Shown in pieces: positions 9,043 through 18,260 of a stretch of DNA of 64,000 nt. Each line of letters begins with the position of its first letter. Position 1 is the stretch's first letter. Position numbers and translations under genes: made by a program. The notes below the pieces were generated by a model. That model had not been told where the DNA came from and did not search any database. It saw nothing but the letters and a program-made list of their open reading frames with translations. The DNA is from Ketobacter alkanivorans (GTDB lineage: Bacteria > Pseudomonadota > Gammaproteobacteria > Pseudomonadales > Ketobacteraceae). Location: contig NZ_CP022684.1 in the NCBI RefSeq assembly GCF_002863865.1, positions 1,170,931 to 1,234,930 of the forward strand, written 5' to 3'.

Positions 9043-9164
9043 GACAAGAACGATCCTGAAGTCAAAAGATTACGAGCCACACCCTAAAAAAGAGGCACGG
9101 CTCGCACAGGGCATTAGAAAGAACTTCATAACACCTTAATTAAAAACCACCATTACGCACAACA

Positions 9165-9488
9165 TTAATGAGGCAGCGGAATTGCGTATAGTCTGCCCCC
9201 TATCTTCATGAGTTGCACATGGGATCCTCGATATTGCACCAATGTAATACTTTCTACGCTCTCAATCTCAGTAGCTTTTATTGGGAACTTCACATCCGAA
9301 GGCTCAATGATATTACCTTTTGCATCAAGTACTACCGGGGTGCCATCTTTCTCAAAACCAATAGAGTAGGGCCTCAGCTCTGTGCTTGGAACGGTATCTT
9401 GCGGTCTCTTCTCATCAGCACACGCTGACAACGAAATAGCCATACCCAACAAAACATACTTCACACTACCCATACGACTAGTTTTCAT
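9165..9488 (-). CDS. Small lipoprotein of unknown function
   Basis: 107 residues. The signal peptide ends in the lipobox LSAC (Cys about 24), so the mature protein of about 84 residues should be lipid-anchored. It starts polar (ADEKRPQDTVPS), then has short beta-like segments such as YSIGFEKDGTPVVLDAKGNI and ITLVQYRGSHVQLMKIGGRL. I recognise no family. The start at 9488 has a good Shine-Dalgarno, AGGAG seven bases ahead. It begins 13 bp after the stop of the FecR-TPR-barrel gene on the same strand, so the two are almost certainly cotranscribed. A role as accessory to that outer-membrane protein is inference. Confidence 0.75.
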   Translation of the reverse strand: MKTSRMGSVKYVLLGMAISLSACADEKRPQDTVPSTELRPYSIGFEKDGTPVVLDAKGNIIEPSDVKFPIKATEIESVESITLVQYRGSHVQLMKIGGRLYAIPLPH

Positions 9489-9501
9489 ATTGTTCTCCTA
9501 T

Positions 9502-12500
9502 TTACATTACAAAATTTATTGAAGCATACCCAAACCTGCCAGGATAAAACAAAAACGAACTGGAATTCCAAATCTCATATTCGTCTTTAATGTCTTCCAA
9601 ATTATCCAAACCTACAACAACCTTCCCACAACGACAATCAAACAAATATTCAGCAGACAACCCGGTTATTATATTCTCCTCAGTCGAGCTGACCGCCACA
9701 ATCGGAGAAAAACCATCACTTTGATTCTCTGTTTTTTCCTGCCGAAAGTAATTAGCATACAGCCTCAACTTCCACCTATCATCAAAAGAATATCTTACCG
9801 CCAAGGGAATACCTACATCATTCAATGATGCAACCCCTTGAGCATCTTCTACCAAATCATCACGAAGCCGACTAGAGTAGTACTCCGCAGTCAAACTCAA
9901 ACCGTTACTGAATGAACTATTAAGATAAACCGAATAACCATTCTCCTCTGCGGAAACCAAATAATCGGCATCACTCAATGCTGTCACATTGTATTCATAG
10001 TCACGCCGATAAATAGCGAGCCCTGCAAAAAGATTTTCATCAATACGCCCGTCAATACTTATAGTTTCGATCAAAGCTTCAGTTTGATCATAGACAGAAA
10101 AAACCTGATCAAACCCCATAAACATTGTTGGCTCAACAGTCTGCATGCTCGACTCATTTCGCATAAATGTTTGATAAACTGCCGATCTAATTAGCCAATC
10201 ATCACTTAATTCCCAGTATGCTCCGATCTTAGGAAGAATTCGATCATCGCTATCGATGACGTTTGAGTCAGTTGGCATTCCATAAACCTCTGCTGACTCA
10301 TCTCCAACGTCCTCACCTCTTAGGTAGGAAACTCCGCCCTCCAAGCCAAAACCATCCTGAACCTCTTGAGAGACATATAAGTAAATATTAATCTGATCAT
10401 ACTTGGAAATTGAGATAGCCTTGTAGAAATCGAATCCAAAAACACTAGATACAATTGAAAGATCTCTTTCTTCCTGTAAATACCCTGCCCCAAAAATAAG
10501 CGATCCATTTCTGTATCTTCGAATCAACTGGAACTCAATAGCCGATGGATCCACCTCTAAATCTGACACCGTTTCAATACCGTCACTTCTTACAGATGAC
10601 TGATGTTCTTTATAGGTCTGTCTAATAGCAGATACCAAAAGATAGCTATCTGAAGACAAACGATGCGTCCCACCAATACGGCTTGTATCACGCTCAAAGT
10701 CTCGAGCGTAGTCAACAATGTCGTCGTCAGAATTTATCCCATATATCTCCCCATGAGTCCATTCCAGATGACGATGCTCAAACTGCAACGACGTGGAGGG
10801 AGACACCTCCCACTGCACAAAGCCGCTATAAACATCCTGCTCCTGATCTGCATTATCTCGCCATCCATCCGACTCGAAATGATATTGCCCTAAACTGACC
10901 GCGACAGGACCAGCCAGGAAAGACCCGACCAGATCATCACCCCAAGTACCATCACTGCCACCATAACCATTCACTGCACCATACACCCCATCCTGAGTAA
11001 ACAACGAATGGTACTCGTTATAACCTGGCTGCTGAGGCCCTGCACCCTCCACAAAGCCGATGCCGGTTTCACTGAGCTGAGGCTGCAACGGGTAGGCACT
11101 CAACGGCTGCCACAATTGCGACTGCAACAGCTCCGATGCACGAGCAGCATCATAGCGACTATTGCCCCTATATTTATCAGCTAACAAACGATGCCCTTCT
11201 GAATTGGTAGGATCTTGACGTATTGCATCCCACCCAGCCAGCAATACTCCTTGATCATAACCTACTTCATCATAGGCTCTGGCCAATGCAGCACTGCGAC
11301 TGGCCGCATCGCCTTGCAGTAGAGTTTCCGAGCGATACAACGCGCGTTCATCGTTGAGCCTGCGAGAGGTTTCTAATTCCTCTATGGCCCCCACGGGATC
11401 GTTACTGTAAAGCTTGCGCACACCTTCATAGTAATATGCAGTCGGATCCTGCGGATCGAGTTGTTTAGCTAATGCCCACTGAACCGATGCCTCGTCGTCT
11501 CGCTTTTCTTCAAAGTAGGCTCTGCCTAGATAACTGCGCAAAACGCTTCTGGCTGGATCAAGACTTACAGCATATTCCAGCTGCATCCGGCCCGCCTCTA
11601 ATTCACCTTGCCGCAACAATACCAACCCCATACCCAACCTGGCTTGAGGATTTTCGGAATCGGCTTTAATGGCAGATCTAAACAGCGATTCTGCTTGCTT
11701 ATAATGATGATTAAACAAGTCAACAAAGCCAGACTGCACCAGCACCACGGGTGCAGCATTGTTTAACGCCATAGCACGGTCAATTGACTGATCGGCTCCC
11801 GAGATGTCGCCGGTGGCAACCTGTAATTCACTCAAGCGCACCCATACGATATATTCCTGCGGATAAGCCTGCGCTGCCTCACGGGCTACCTCTAGGGCAG
11901 CATTCAATTGCAGATTGCCCTGATAGGCATAGGTGAGCGCCAGCAATGCCGCTAATGATTGGCTGTTAGCTTTAACCGCTGATTGCGCCAACTCTACCGC
12001 CTGTTGCGGTTGGTTGGTTAAGGTGGCTATCAAACTTTGCAGTGCCAGGGCTTCCCCAGTATGGATATCGGTTACCACCATCTTGGCTAAGCGCAAATTC
12101 CCTACGGACAAATACGCAGATGCCAATGAAACTTGAACCGCTGTATCAGGCGCTGGAATAGAGGTCAACAACTGGATCGCTAAATCGGCTCTGCCCGCCG
12201 TAATATGACGCGAGGCACGGGAAAGCTGCTGGTTATACTTTGGGGAACTCAGCTGGGCGGTGAGTACAAGCGGGGGGAAATACACCGCCCAATCTACTGT
12301 ATCGGTTGCTGTGAGCTGCATCACCTGCATCGGTGATCCCTTAACAAGGGTAGCGCTCTGACCATCGATTAAGGTTTGAGTGGCCCCGCTCTGCACCGGA
12401 GTCACGCTAACCTGCCCTTCTATGACGCTTATTTTGCTACCGTTGGCATCCGCAGCCACCAAAAATTCGGTGCCATCCACAGCTGCATTCGTGTAAGTCG

Positions 12501-12888
12501 TTCGAACTTCAAACCGCTGGGTGAGCCGACTGATGAAATGGCTGACACCCTGCTTGACCTCGATCCAAAATCCCTGGCTTTCAGCTGTGTATGCAGCCGG
12601 AAAAGACAAAATGGTATTCTCATCCAGTCGCACAAAACTGTTATTCCGCAGATAGATGGCTGCCCTACTATTAGCCCCCACATGTAACTGTTGCCCAGGG
12701 CATACCACGTCATCAGGTTTCAAATTCTTATTTTCAGATACAACGCCGTCAACTTTTAACACGTCAGCGTGCTTCAGCTGTACATGACCATTCACGGACA
12801 CTACCATCGCCGCCCAGTCGTCACAGGCATAGGCTACTGATTGAAATAAAAACGACAACCACAATACAACAGCAGTCGGTGTTCGCAC
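9502..12888 (-). CDS. FecR domain-TPR-outer-membrane beta-barrel fusion protein
   Basis: 1128 residues from a GTG start with GGGGAG seven bases ahead. A signal peptide (about 1-21, SVAYA) is followed by a FecR domain (about 25-165, ending NAAVDGTEFLVAADANGSKI and SVIEGQVSVTP). About ten TPR-like helical repeats come next (220-590), and a C-terminal barrel of about 500 residues rich in alternating aromatic strands ends ...FGYASINFVM. A Cys just after the signal peptide (22) and one at 63 could form a disulfide. FecR domains usually sense or bind ligand in the periplasm next to sigma/anti-sigma systems; here the domain is joined to its own pore-like barrel and there is no ECF sigma factor nearby. 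No TonB box or plug is visible, so it is not a standard TonB receptor. Upstream lies a CHASE2 cyclase on the same strand; downstream a lipoprotein. Confidence 0.85.
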   Translation of the reverse strand: MRTPTAVVLWLSFLFQSVAYACDDWAAMVVSVNGHVQLKHADVLKVDGVVSENKNLKPDDVVCPGQQLHVGANSRAAIYLRNNSFVRLDENTILSFPAAYTAESQGFWIEVKQGVSHFISRLTQRFEVRTTYTNAAVDGTEFLVAADANGSKISVIEGQVSVTPVQSGATQTLIDGQSATLVKGSPMQVMQLTATDTVDWAVYFPPLVLTAQLSSPKYNQQLSRASRHITAGRADLAIQLLTSIPAPDTAVQVSLASAYLSVGNLRLAKMVVTDIHTGEALALQSLIATLTNQPQQAVELAQSAVKANSQSLAALLALTYAYQGNLQLNAALEVAREAAQAYPQEYIVWVRLSELQVATGDISGADQSIDRAMALNNAAPVVLVQSGFVDLFNHHYKQAESLFRSAIKADSENPQARLGMGLVLLRQGELEAGRMQLEYAVSLDPARSVLRSYLGRAYFEEKRDDEASVQWALAKQLDPQDPTAYYYEGVRKLYSNDPVGAIEELETSRRLNDERALYRSETLLQGDAASRSAALARAYDEVGYDQGVLLAGWDAIRQDPTNSEGHRLLADKYRGNSRYDAARASELLQSQLWQPLSAYPLQPQLSETGIGFVEGAGPQQPGYNEYHSLFTQDGVYGAVNGYGGSDGTWGDDLVGSFLAGPVAVSLGQYHFESDGWRDNADQEQDVYSGFVQWEVSPSTSLQFEHRHLEWTHGEIYGINSDDDIVDYARDFERDTSRIGGTHRLSSDSYLLVSAIRQTYKEHQSSVRSDGIETVSDLEVDPSAIEFQLIRRYRNGSLIFGAGYLQEERDLSIVSSVFGFDFYKAISISKYDQINIYLYVSQEVQDGFGLEGGVSYLRGEDVGDESAEVYGMPTDSNVIDSDDRILPKIGAYWELSDDWLIRSAVYQTFMRNESSMQTVEPTMFMGFDQVFSVYDQTEALIETISIDGRIDENLFAGLAIYRRDYEYNVTALSDADYLVSAEENGYSVYLNSSFSNGLSLTAEYYSSRLRDDLVEDAQGVASLNDVGIPLAVRYSFDDRWKLRLYANYFRQEKTENQSDGFSPIVAVSSTEENIITGLSAEYLFDCRCGKVVVGLDNLEDIKDEYEIWNSSSFLFYPGRFGYASINFVM

Positions 12889-13140
12889 GCGAGTCTCCCC
12901 ATAAATATCAACTCAACCCATCTTGGGCCAAGCTGTATGTCGCTGGCTGAATCGAAACAACACTACAAGCCCAAACTGGGCAAATCTGTTCAATAAATCT
13001 GTGGTTGGTATTCTGAGAGCTTTCCAGATAGGAAAAACACTAACGACCTCTTAAAACCCAAGGACATTTTGCTTATTTTTATTAGCTAAATCTAGACACC
13101 TGTGAAAATTACCAAAACATAGATGGAACTTTTCCAGGTA
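12889..13140. other. Gap between CHASE2 cyclase and FecR-TPR-barrel genes
   Basis: 252 bases with no coding frame. It is AT-rich in 13020-13140 and contains a short GCCC-AAACT-GGGC dyad near 12970. It may hold a separate promoter for the FecR-TPR-barrel gene; no strong terminator was seen, so read-through from the cyclase gene is possible. Confidence 0.4.
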
Positions 13141-15108
13141 TTACTTTTCTTCCAGGACTATTATCCCATCAGGTTTAAGCAACTCTGCGTTATCTGCACT
13201 GGCAATATTGCTTAATAATTGCACAAGCAATTCGGTCGGCCCGTCCTCTGGATAGTAACGCGCAATAGACTTAAACAGCTTAAGCGCTGCCTGTATGTGT
13301 CCTGCCTCAAACTTCAATATTGCCAATTGATACTGTTTCAACAGCACAGGATCAGGTGTCTGTTTGACCGTGTATAAACGCAGCGGGTTGGCTTTCCCCA
13401 CAAAGCGGAAGCGCCCCAAATATCGAATAGACTCATCTGTTCTGTCTATACAGGTTTCACTGATTAACACATCAGTTCCTAACTGCTTGTTCGCGCCCTC
13501 AAGCCTCGACGTTGTGTTAATAATATCTCCCATGGCTCGAAATTCATGATGATCCATTGCGCCAAAATGCCCAAGCACGATTTCACCAGCATGAATGCCT
13601 ATTCTTGTCGGCAGCTCATTACCGGGATGAGCTGCATTGAATCGCTGCACATTGATGCTGATCTCATCCACTACCGATTTTAGCGCCTGCCATGCCCCAT
13701 GCTGATCCAGGTGCAACCAGAGGGCAATCACTCCATCGCCTGCGACATCGGATATGATGCCACCCGCTTTGCGAATCGGTGGAATGATGGCTTGATAGTA
13801 ATCCTGCATGAGTTCAGCCAGTTCGACCGGGCTTAGGGATTCTGACAGGCGTGAGTAGCCCTGCGCATCGGTGACCAAACACACGCTATTATGATAATCC
13901 CGTAACGCGGGCAATCCCTTTTCTGCAACCAGACGATTCAGTTCGTCCGGGGGCAAATATTTGCCAAAGGCCCATTGCAAACGACCTTTTTGCTGAAACA
14001 ACTCCCGGTTTCTCAACCAAATACCTAAGCCACCACACAGCGGCAGTGTTACTACCACGCTATTGAACCAGGGGAACCATACGTAAAAATGGCTGAACAG
14101 TACGTGGGCTGCGATAGTAATGAGACAGACAAACCCCAGTAGCACAGCGCCTGCAGAAAGAGGAGGCAGGTAGCGAGCGCACAGAAAAACAGCCCACCCC
14201 AACACAAAAACCAGCAACCCACTTTGCCAGGGCAGTAACTCGCGCAGCCATATTCCAGTGCTAAGGTTGGCGAAAGCCGTTGCCGCTAGTTCAACACCGC
14301 TAATATCAAGGCCGTCTTTACGAGTAAATGCCGTGTAAAAGCCATCCTGCTGATCCGGCTGATCTTCTGCTGAATAGCCTACAAATACTGTCGCCCCCTT
14401 AATATCGGCTGCCAACACGTCTGGCTGGGTAATCAGATCCGAGAATTCCACTGTCCGAATGGTTCTGGGCGGCCCATACAGATTCAGAGGGAGCGATGCA
14501 GGTAACGCCATCAGTGCCTGCATGCCATATGCTCTATCATCCTGCTGTAACACCCAGGTTAATCCGTGGAGCGTTGGAATATCACTGAACGATGGGTGCC
14601 GAACAAAGAAACGGCTGACACGAGCGGGGACTTTTGGCAAAACCAGAGGTGCCGTGCCTTGTGCAGCCTGCCGAAACTGAAGCAGGGGTTGTTCTAGTTT
14701 TTCCAGGTGAGCATCACCTATTGAATCGCGAGTGGAGCGCGCAAATAACAACACATTACCGGCCTCTGTAATCGCGTTCTGAAATTCCGTATCAGACCCA
14801 GCATGCCTTTCTGCTTCAAAAAAAACATCGTAGGCGATGCTCCTCGCTCCAAGCGTTTTCAGGCTGCGAGTTAGATCAGCGTACGGTTGTCGATTCCATT
14901 CATGAAGTTTTTCAGAAAGGCCTAACGCGCGAGCGCTGTTACGAGTGATCGCGACAACAACCACATCATCAGGCGGGTCTATCGGCCCCCTGAGCGCAAA
15001 CAAAAACTCAAGCCCAAGCCGCTCTTCCATTGCGCCACCCACGGGATGCGCACTCCACACCACAACAGCCAGGATGACCAGAAAGGGCGTTATACGCGAC
15101 ATCAACAT
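13141..15108 (-). CDS. CHASE2-domain class III adenylate/guanylate cyclase
   Basis: About 655 residues. An N-terminal membrane helix (ITPFLVILAVVVWSA) leads into a periplasmic CHASE2 domain (about 25-285, with DVVVVAITRNSARALGL and AFTRKDGLDISGVELAATAF). Three membrane helices (about 290-375) follow, then a cytosolic class III cyclase domain. Metal-binding Asp residues are in LVTDAQGYSRLSE and ISDVAGDGVIALW; GIHAGEIVLGHFG and FRAMGDIINTTSRLEGANKQ complete the active site. The last 60 residues form a TPR-like tail. It should make cAMP (or cGMP) in response to a periplasmic signal. The start is uncertain: ATG 15108 is used, with ATG 15102 and TTG 15126 as alternatives. The neighbouring FecR-TPR-barrel protein is the obvious partner. 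Confidence 0.88.
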   Translation of the reverse strand: MLMSRITPFLVILAVVVWSAHPVGGAMEERLGLEFLFALRGPIDPPDDVVVVAITRNSARALGLSEKLHEWNRQPYADLTRSLKTLGARSIAYDVFFEAERHAGSDTEFQNAITEAGNVLLFARSTRDSIGDAHLEKLEQPLLQFRQAAQGTAPLVLPKVPARVSRFFVRHPSFSDIPTLHGLTWVLQQDDRAYGMQALMALPASLPLNLYGPPRTIRTVEFSDLITQPDVLAADIKGATVFVGYSAEDQPDQQDGFYTAFTRKDGLDISGVELAATAFANLSTGIWLRELLPWQSGLLVFVLGWAVFLCARYLPPLSAGAVLLGFVCLITIAAHVLFSHFYVWFPWFNSVVVTLPLCGGLGIWLRNRELFQQKGRLQWAFGKYLPPDELNRLVAEKGLPALRDYHNSVCLVTDAQGYSRLSESLSPVELAELMQDYYQAIIPPIRKAGGIISDVAGDGVIALWLHLDQHGAWQALKSVVDEISINVQRFNAAHPGNELPTRIGIHAGEIVLGHFGAMDHHEFRAMGDIINTTSRLEGANKQLGTDVLISETCIDRTDESIRYLGRFRFVGKANPLRLYTVKQTPDPVLLKQYQLAILKFEAGHIQAALKLFKSIARYYPEDGPTELLVQLLSNIASADNAELLKPDGIIVLEEK

Positions 15109-15186
15109 TTGGAGCAACGAGTGCAAAGGCTATATCCCGAATAATGAGACTTAGCTGCACACTATATGAAACCCGGAGCAGTTTGA

Positions 15187-16134
15187 CTACTGCCGAATCA
15201 GCCCGTGTCGCTCAAACTCAACCCATGCGTCTTCGCAGATATTGAAGTCATGAGGATTCTTGTAAAGCAAATGCCCATCGATCAGAGTACATTGCGATGC
15301 AACCGCCCCGCCGTCACAATCGTAATAGGTTTTGCACTGTGTTTTGCCATATTCACAATCAGGGCCACTACCGGGCCGATCACAAACGTCCTCAACAATC
15401 GGTTCACCACTACACCCCATGGAGTAGCCCCAGCGCTGCAAGCTCTCGCCTGCAGGCACCGACCATCCCCAACTGAACCCGTATGGCACAATCACATCGA
15501 CTGTACCTCGCGTCTCAATGATCGGAACGGCTGGTTTCCGGGTTCCATTTGCATGAACCGAACGACACTGCTCAGGGTGTTGTAGTGGAAAACTTTGCGA
15601 TGTTACCACTGCCCCCGAAAACACTTCCGAATGCTCGCACGCAAGCAACCCGGCCATTGCTCCACCATTGGATAGCCCTGCAGCGTAAACACGATCCTGA
15701 TCAACGAAGAGCCCTTTATTGCGACTGTTGGTATTAGTGAGACATCCCACCAGCTGCAGAGAGAAATCTATATCGTTGCCACCACCGGTATCGCAACAGT
15801 AGTCACCTGCATCCCAGGATGGAACGACACCGCCCCCTTGTGGGTATACCACGATAGCTCCCTCGCGCTCAGCCAATTCACCCCAACAAGAGCTTTGCTC
15901 CTGGGCGACTCGATTAGCTCCAAAGCCGTGAAAATCTATTATTAAAGGGGAATCAGGGCGAAGATTATGGGGCACATATAAACCGTACGCACGCACCCGG
16001 CTGTTCACAATCATGTAATTGGTTTTGACTTCTCCTGGCGTGATTCTGGACGTGCCACACCAATCAAACGAGAAGCAAACTTGAGGCAGGAAAACTACGA
16101 TAAACACCAATGCTTGAACAATACTTCTGGCCAC
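15187..16134 (-). CDS. Secreted PHB-depolymerase/feruloyl-esterase-like hydrolase
   Basis: 315 residues from GTG 16134, chosen because AGGAAGG lies six bases ahead and a clean signal peptide (VARSIVQALVFIVVFLPQVC) follows; the ATG at 16200 lacks a binding site. The esterase type B (LpqC/PHB depolymerase) family is shown by YGLYVPHNL, the oxyanion loop DFHGFGANR, the nucleophile elbow GLSNGG, the acid in RGTVDVIVPYGF and the base in IDGHLLYKNPHDF. At least ten cysteines, several in CGTS, CCDTGGG and CKTYYDCDGG, suggest disulfides in an exported enzyme. It lies 78 bp upstream of the cyclase gene on the same strand and may head that transcript. Confidence 0.85.
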   Translation of the reverse strand: MARSIVQALVFIVVFLPQVCFSFDWCGTSRITPGEVKTNYMIVNSRVRAYGLYVPHNLRPDSPLIIDFHGFGANRVAQEQSSCWGELAEREGAIVVYPQGGGVVPSWDAGDYCCDTGGGNDIDFSLQLVGCLTNTNSRNKGLFVDQDRVYAAGLSNGGAMAGLLACEHSEVFSGAVVTSQSFPLQHPEQCRSVHANGTRKPAVPIIETRGTVDVIVPYGFSWGWSVPAGESLQRWGYSMGCSGEPIVEDVCDRPGSGPDCEYGKTQCKTYYDCDGGAVASQCTLIDGHLLYKNPHDFNICEDAWVEFERHGLIRQ

Positions 16135-16297
16135 ACTACACCTTCCTGAAAAGCAGAATAATCTGCACTGCTGTAAGGCACTCACCAATACTGCAATCAT
16201 TTGGAGGCGTATTAATGAGTATAGTCTGGGTAAAATATGTGATAGATGTGTTTAAGGAATTTTTTAGAGTATGAAAGACTAAGGCTATGAATAAATG

Positions 16298-17557
16298 TTA
16301 TTGGTTTTTAGCGATTGGTAAGGGAAAGCGCATGCTAAACTTCGAGCCCTTTTCAACCTCGCTTACCACAGAAATATCACCATCAAGTAACTCAATTAGG
16401 CGCTTTACGATGGCCAGCCCTAACCCGGTTCCTTTCGCGCGCGCTGACAACGGGTTATCAATCTGTTCAAATTCTCCAAAGATGCGTGATAGATCCTCAG
16501 GGGCAATACCCACCCCCTCGTCGATCACATCCACTATAAGGCAACCTTCTACATAGCGTGTATTCACACAAACTTTTCTGTTTGAATACGTGTACTTTAC
16601 GGCGTTTGACACTACGTTCATCAGTATCTGAGCTATCTTTCCTTCATCCCCGATCACCATGCATGGCAATTCGCTTTCAAGCGTTAGAACAAGCTCAATT
16701 TGATCTTGAGTGGCTCGTTCACTGTTTACCAGAATGATCTCTCTCAGCACTGCATGGGGATCGAATTGAGCCTCTTTTCGCACCATTTTACCTGCATCAA
16801 TTTTGGAGATACTCAGCACGTCCTCTACCAGATAATTAAGTTGTCGCGATGCAACCTGAATGGTATTCAAACCTTCACTAACGAACTGAGGAACATCCAC
16901 ATCCGCCAGTCGCTGCACCAGCTTATTGCTGAAACCCAATATAGCGTTAAGCGGCGTTCGCATCTCATGATTTAAATTGGCCAGAAAGCGGCTATTGTGT
17001 TCCGCCATTCTTTGAACTTGCTTTTTGCTCTCCGACAATTCACTGGCGAGCATTAAGGAATCGCGATAACGGATGCGTAGCTCCATGAGGCTCACAACAT
17101 GTGAGGACAGCAATTTCAGAAGCTGGAGCTGTTGAGGTGTCAGGCTACGAGGCCTAGTATCAATCGCACACAGAGTGCCAAGCCGAAACCCTTCCGGCGT
17201 TGTCAAAGGCGCGCCAGCATAAAAGCGAATCTCCGGAGGCCCAAGCACTAGAGGGTTATCACAAAAACGCTGATCGGCCAGCGCATCTTCGACAATCAGA
17301 GTGTCGCTGTTATGAATTGCGTGAGCACAGAACGCGAGATCTCGGCTGGTTTCATTCGCGGCCAAACCGACCTTAGCTTTAAACCACTGACGATCCTTAT
17401 CAACCAGGCTGACAAGGGCAATAGGAACCTCGCAGATATTGGATATCAGGGCGACAATGTCGTCGAAGCTTGCTTCAGCTCCCGTATCCAGAATTTCGTA
17501 GTTCCAAAGCGCTTGCAGTCGCTCGTCTTCATTCCCTGGTTTTGGAGCAACAATCAC
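16298..17557 (-). CDS. GAF-domain sensor histidine kinase
   Basis: 419 residues from GTG 17557. An N-terminal GAF domain (about 10-165: EASFDDIVALISNICEVPIA, RDLAFCAHAI, FYAGAPLTTPEGFRLGTLCA) is followed by HisKA with the phospho-acceptor His in ANLNHEMRTPLNAIL and a HATPase domain with DVIDEGVGIAPED and GTGLGLAIVKRL. There are no membrane helices, so it is cytosolic, and no receiver domain; its response regulator is not in this window. The longer frame from ATG 17617 would start inside the terminator stem downstream of slyD, so the GTG start is preferred. Confidence 0.88.
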   Translation of the reverse strand: MIVAPKPGNEDERLQALWNYEILDTGAEASFDDIVALISNICEVPIALVSLVDKDRQWFKAKVGLAANETSRDLAFCAHAIHNSDTLIVEDALADQRFCDNPLVLGPPEIRFYAGAPLTTPEGFRLGTLCAIDTRPRSLTPQQLQLLKLLSSHVVSLMELRIRYRDSLMLASELSESKKQVQRMAEHNSRFLANLNHEMRTPLNAILGFSNKLVQRLADVDVPQFVSEGLNTIQVASRQLNYLVEDVLSISKIDAGKMVRKEAQFDPHAVLREIILVNSERATQDQIELVLTLESELPCMVIGDEGKIAQILMNVVSNAVKYTYSNRKVCVNTRYVEGCLIVDVIDEGVGIAPEDLSRIFGEFEQIDNPLSARAKGTGLGLAIVKRLIELLDGDISVVSEVEKGSKFSMRFPLPIAKNQ

Positions 17558-17602
17558 AGCGAACCCCCAATTTAGTGTCGGTTCGATGAGTATAGACCAT
17601 AG

Positions 17603-17639
17603 AAAAAGGCCCGACATTGAAGCAATGCCGGGCCTTTTT
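17603..17639. terminator. Strong bidirectional terminator downstream of slyD
   Basis: GGCCCG-A-CATTG pairs with CAATG-C-CGGGCC around a 3-base loop, flanked by five A on one side and five T on the other. It lies only 20 bp after the slyD stop and 46 bp before the kinase start used here. Confidence 0.92.
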
Positions 17640-17659
17640 GTTGTGCTTACTGAGCCTGA

Positions 17660-18121
17660 TTAGTGAACGTGGCCGTGGGCCAGTTCTTCTTCAGAGGCTT
17701 CGCGTATCGATTCGATGCTCACTGCAAAGTGTAAGCGCACGCCTGCCAGCTCATGGTTACCATCGATGGTTACTTCATCACCTTCTACGGCGATGATTCT
17801 GATGGGTACCGGCCCCTGTTCAGTCTGGGCCTGGAACTGCATGCCAATCTGCAAATCATCCACGCCTTCAAAGGCTGCACGCGGCACCTGCTGAATCAGT
17901 TGATCGTGCTTTACGCCATACCCGTGTTCTGGCTCGACCACCACGTCCAGCGCGTCACCCTGCTTTTTGCCTTCCAGCTCGGCTTCCAAGCCGGGGATTA
18001 TATTGCCGTAGCCCTGCAAAAACACCAGCGGCTCACGACCTTCGGAGGTGTCGATGATTTCACCTTCTTCATTACGCAAAGTGTAATGCATTCCAACAAC
18101 CCGGCCTTTCTGGATCTCCAT
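17660..18121 (-). CDS. slyD: FKBP-type peptidyl-prolyl cis-trans isomerase SlyD
   Basis: 153 residues. It is a cytosolic FKBP prolyl isomerase and chaperone. The FKBP part (about 3-70 and 125-145) frames the insert-in-flap chaperone domain (about 70-125); motifs are GRVVGMHYTLRNEEGEIIDT, PLVFLQGYGNIIPGLE, GDALDVVVEPEHGYG and IDGNHELAGVRLHF. The tail is short (EEELAHGHVH), with far fewer metal-binding His/Cys than E. coli SlyD. Start 18121 is decided by GAGG seven bases ahead; the ATG six bases upstream is too close to it. Confidence 0.92.
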   Translation of the reverse strand: MEIQKGRVVGMHYTLRNEEGEIIDTSEGREPLVFLQGYGNIIPGLEAELEGKKQGDALDVVVEPEHGYGVKHDQLIQQVPRAAFEGVDDLQIGMQFQAQTEQGPVPIRIIAVEGDEVTIDGNHELAGVRLHFAVSIESIREASEEELAHGHVH

Positions 18122-18260
18122 ACTCATTCCTCAAATTCTCTAAATGATTGTGCGACGCCTGAAAAAACTCGGGAAGTTCGATCAAACCTCATAAAAAACC
18201 CGCCAATACGCGAGATGGCGCTAAGTTTAACAGCCTTGTCGGCCTCACACAAAAAGGGGG

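Larger units (their letters stand above)
7676..9139 (+). pseudogene. Short open frame split by the IS element (possible gene remnant)
   Basis: Removing the insertion sequence and one copy of its target duplication (join 7737 to 9043) leaves a continuous frame from the stop at 7673-7675 to TAA at 9137-9139. It ends GDERTRTILKSKDYEPHPKK then EARLAQGIRKNFITP. It is about 50 residues, charged and protein-like, but I see no start codon with a ribosome binding site. It could be the 3' end of a lost gene or chance. Confidence 0.25.

Noticed and set aside
9502..12888. Calling the FecR-TPR-barrel protein a TonB-dependent receptor
   Set aside because: No TonB box or plug domain is visible, and 570 residues of FecR and TPR precede the barrel.
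12969..12982. Short dyad GCCC-AAACT-GGGC as a terminator
   Set aside because: Only four pairs and no T-run.
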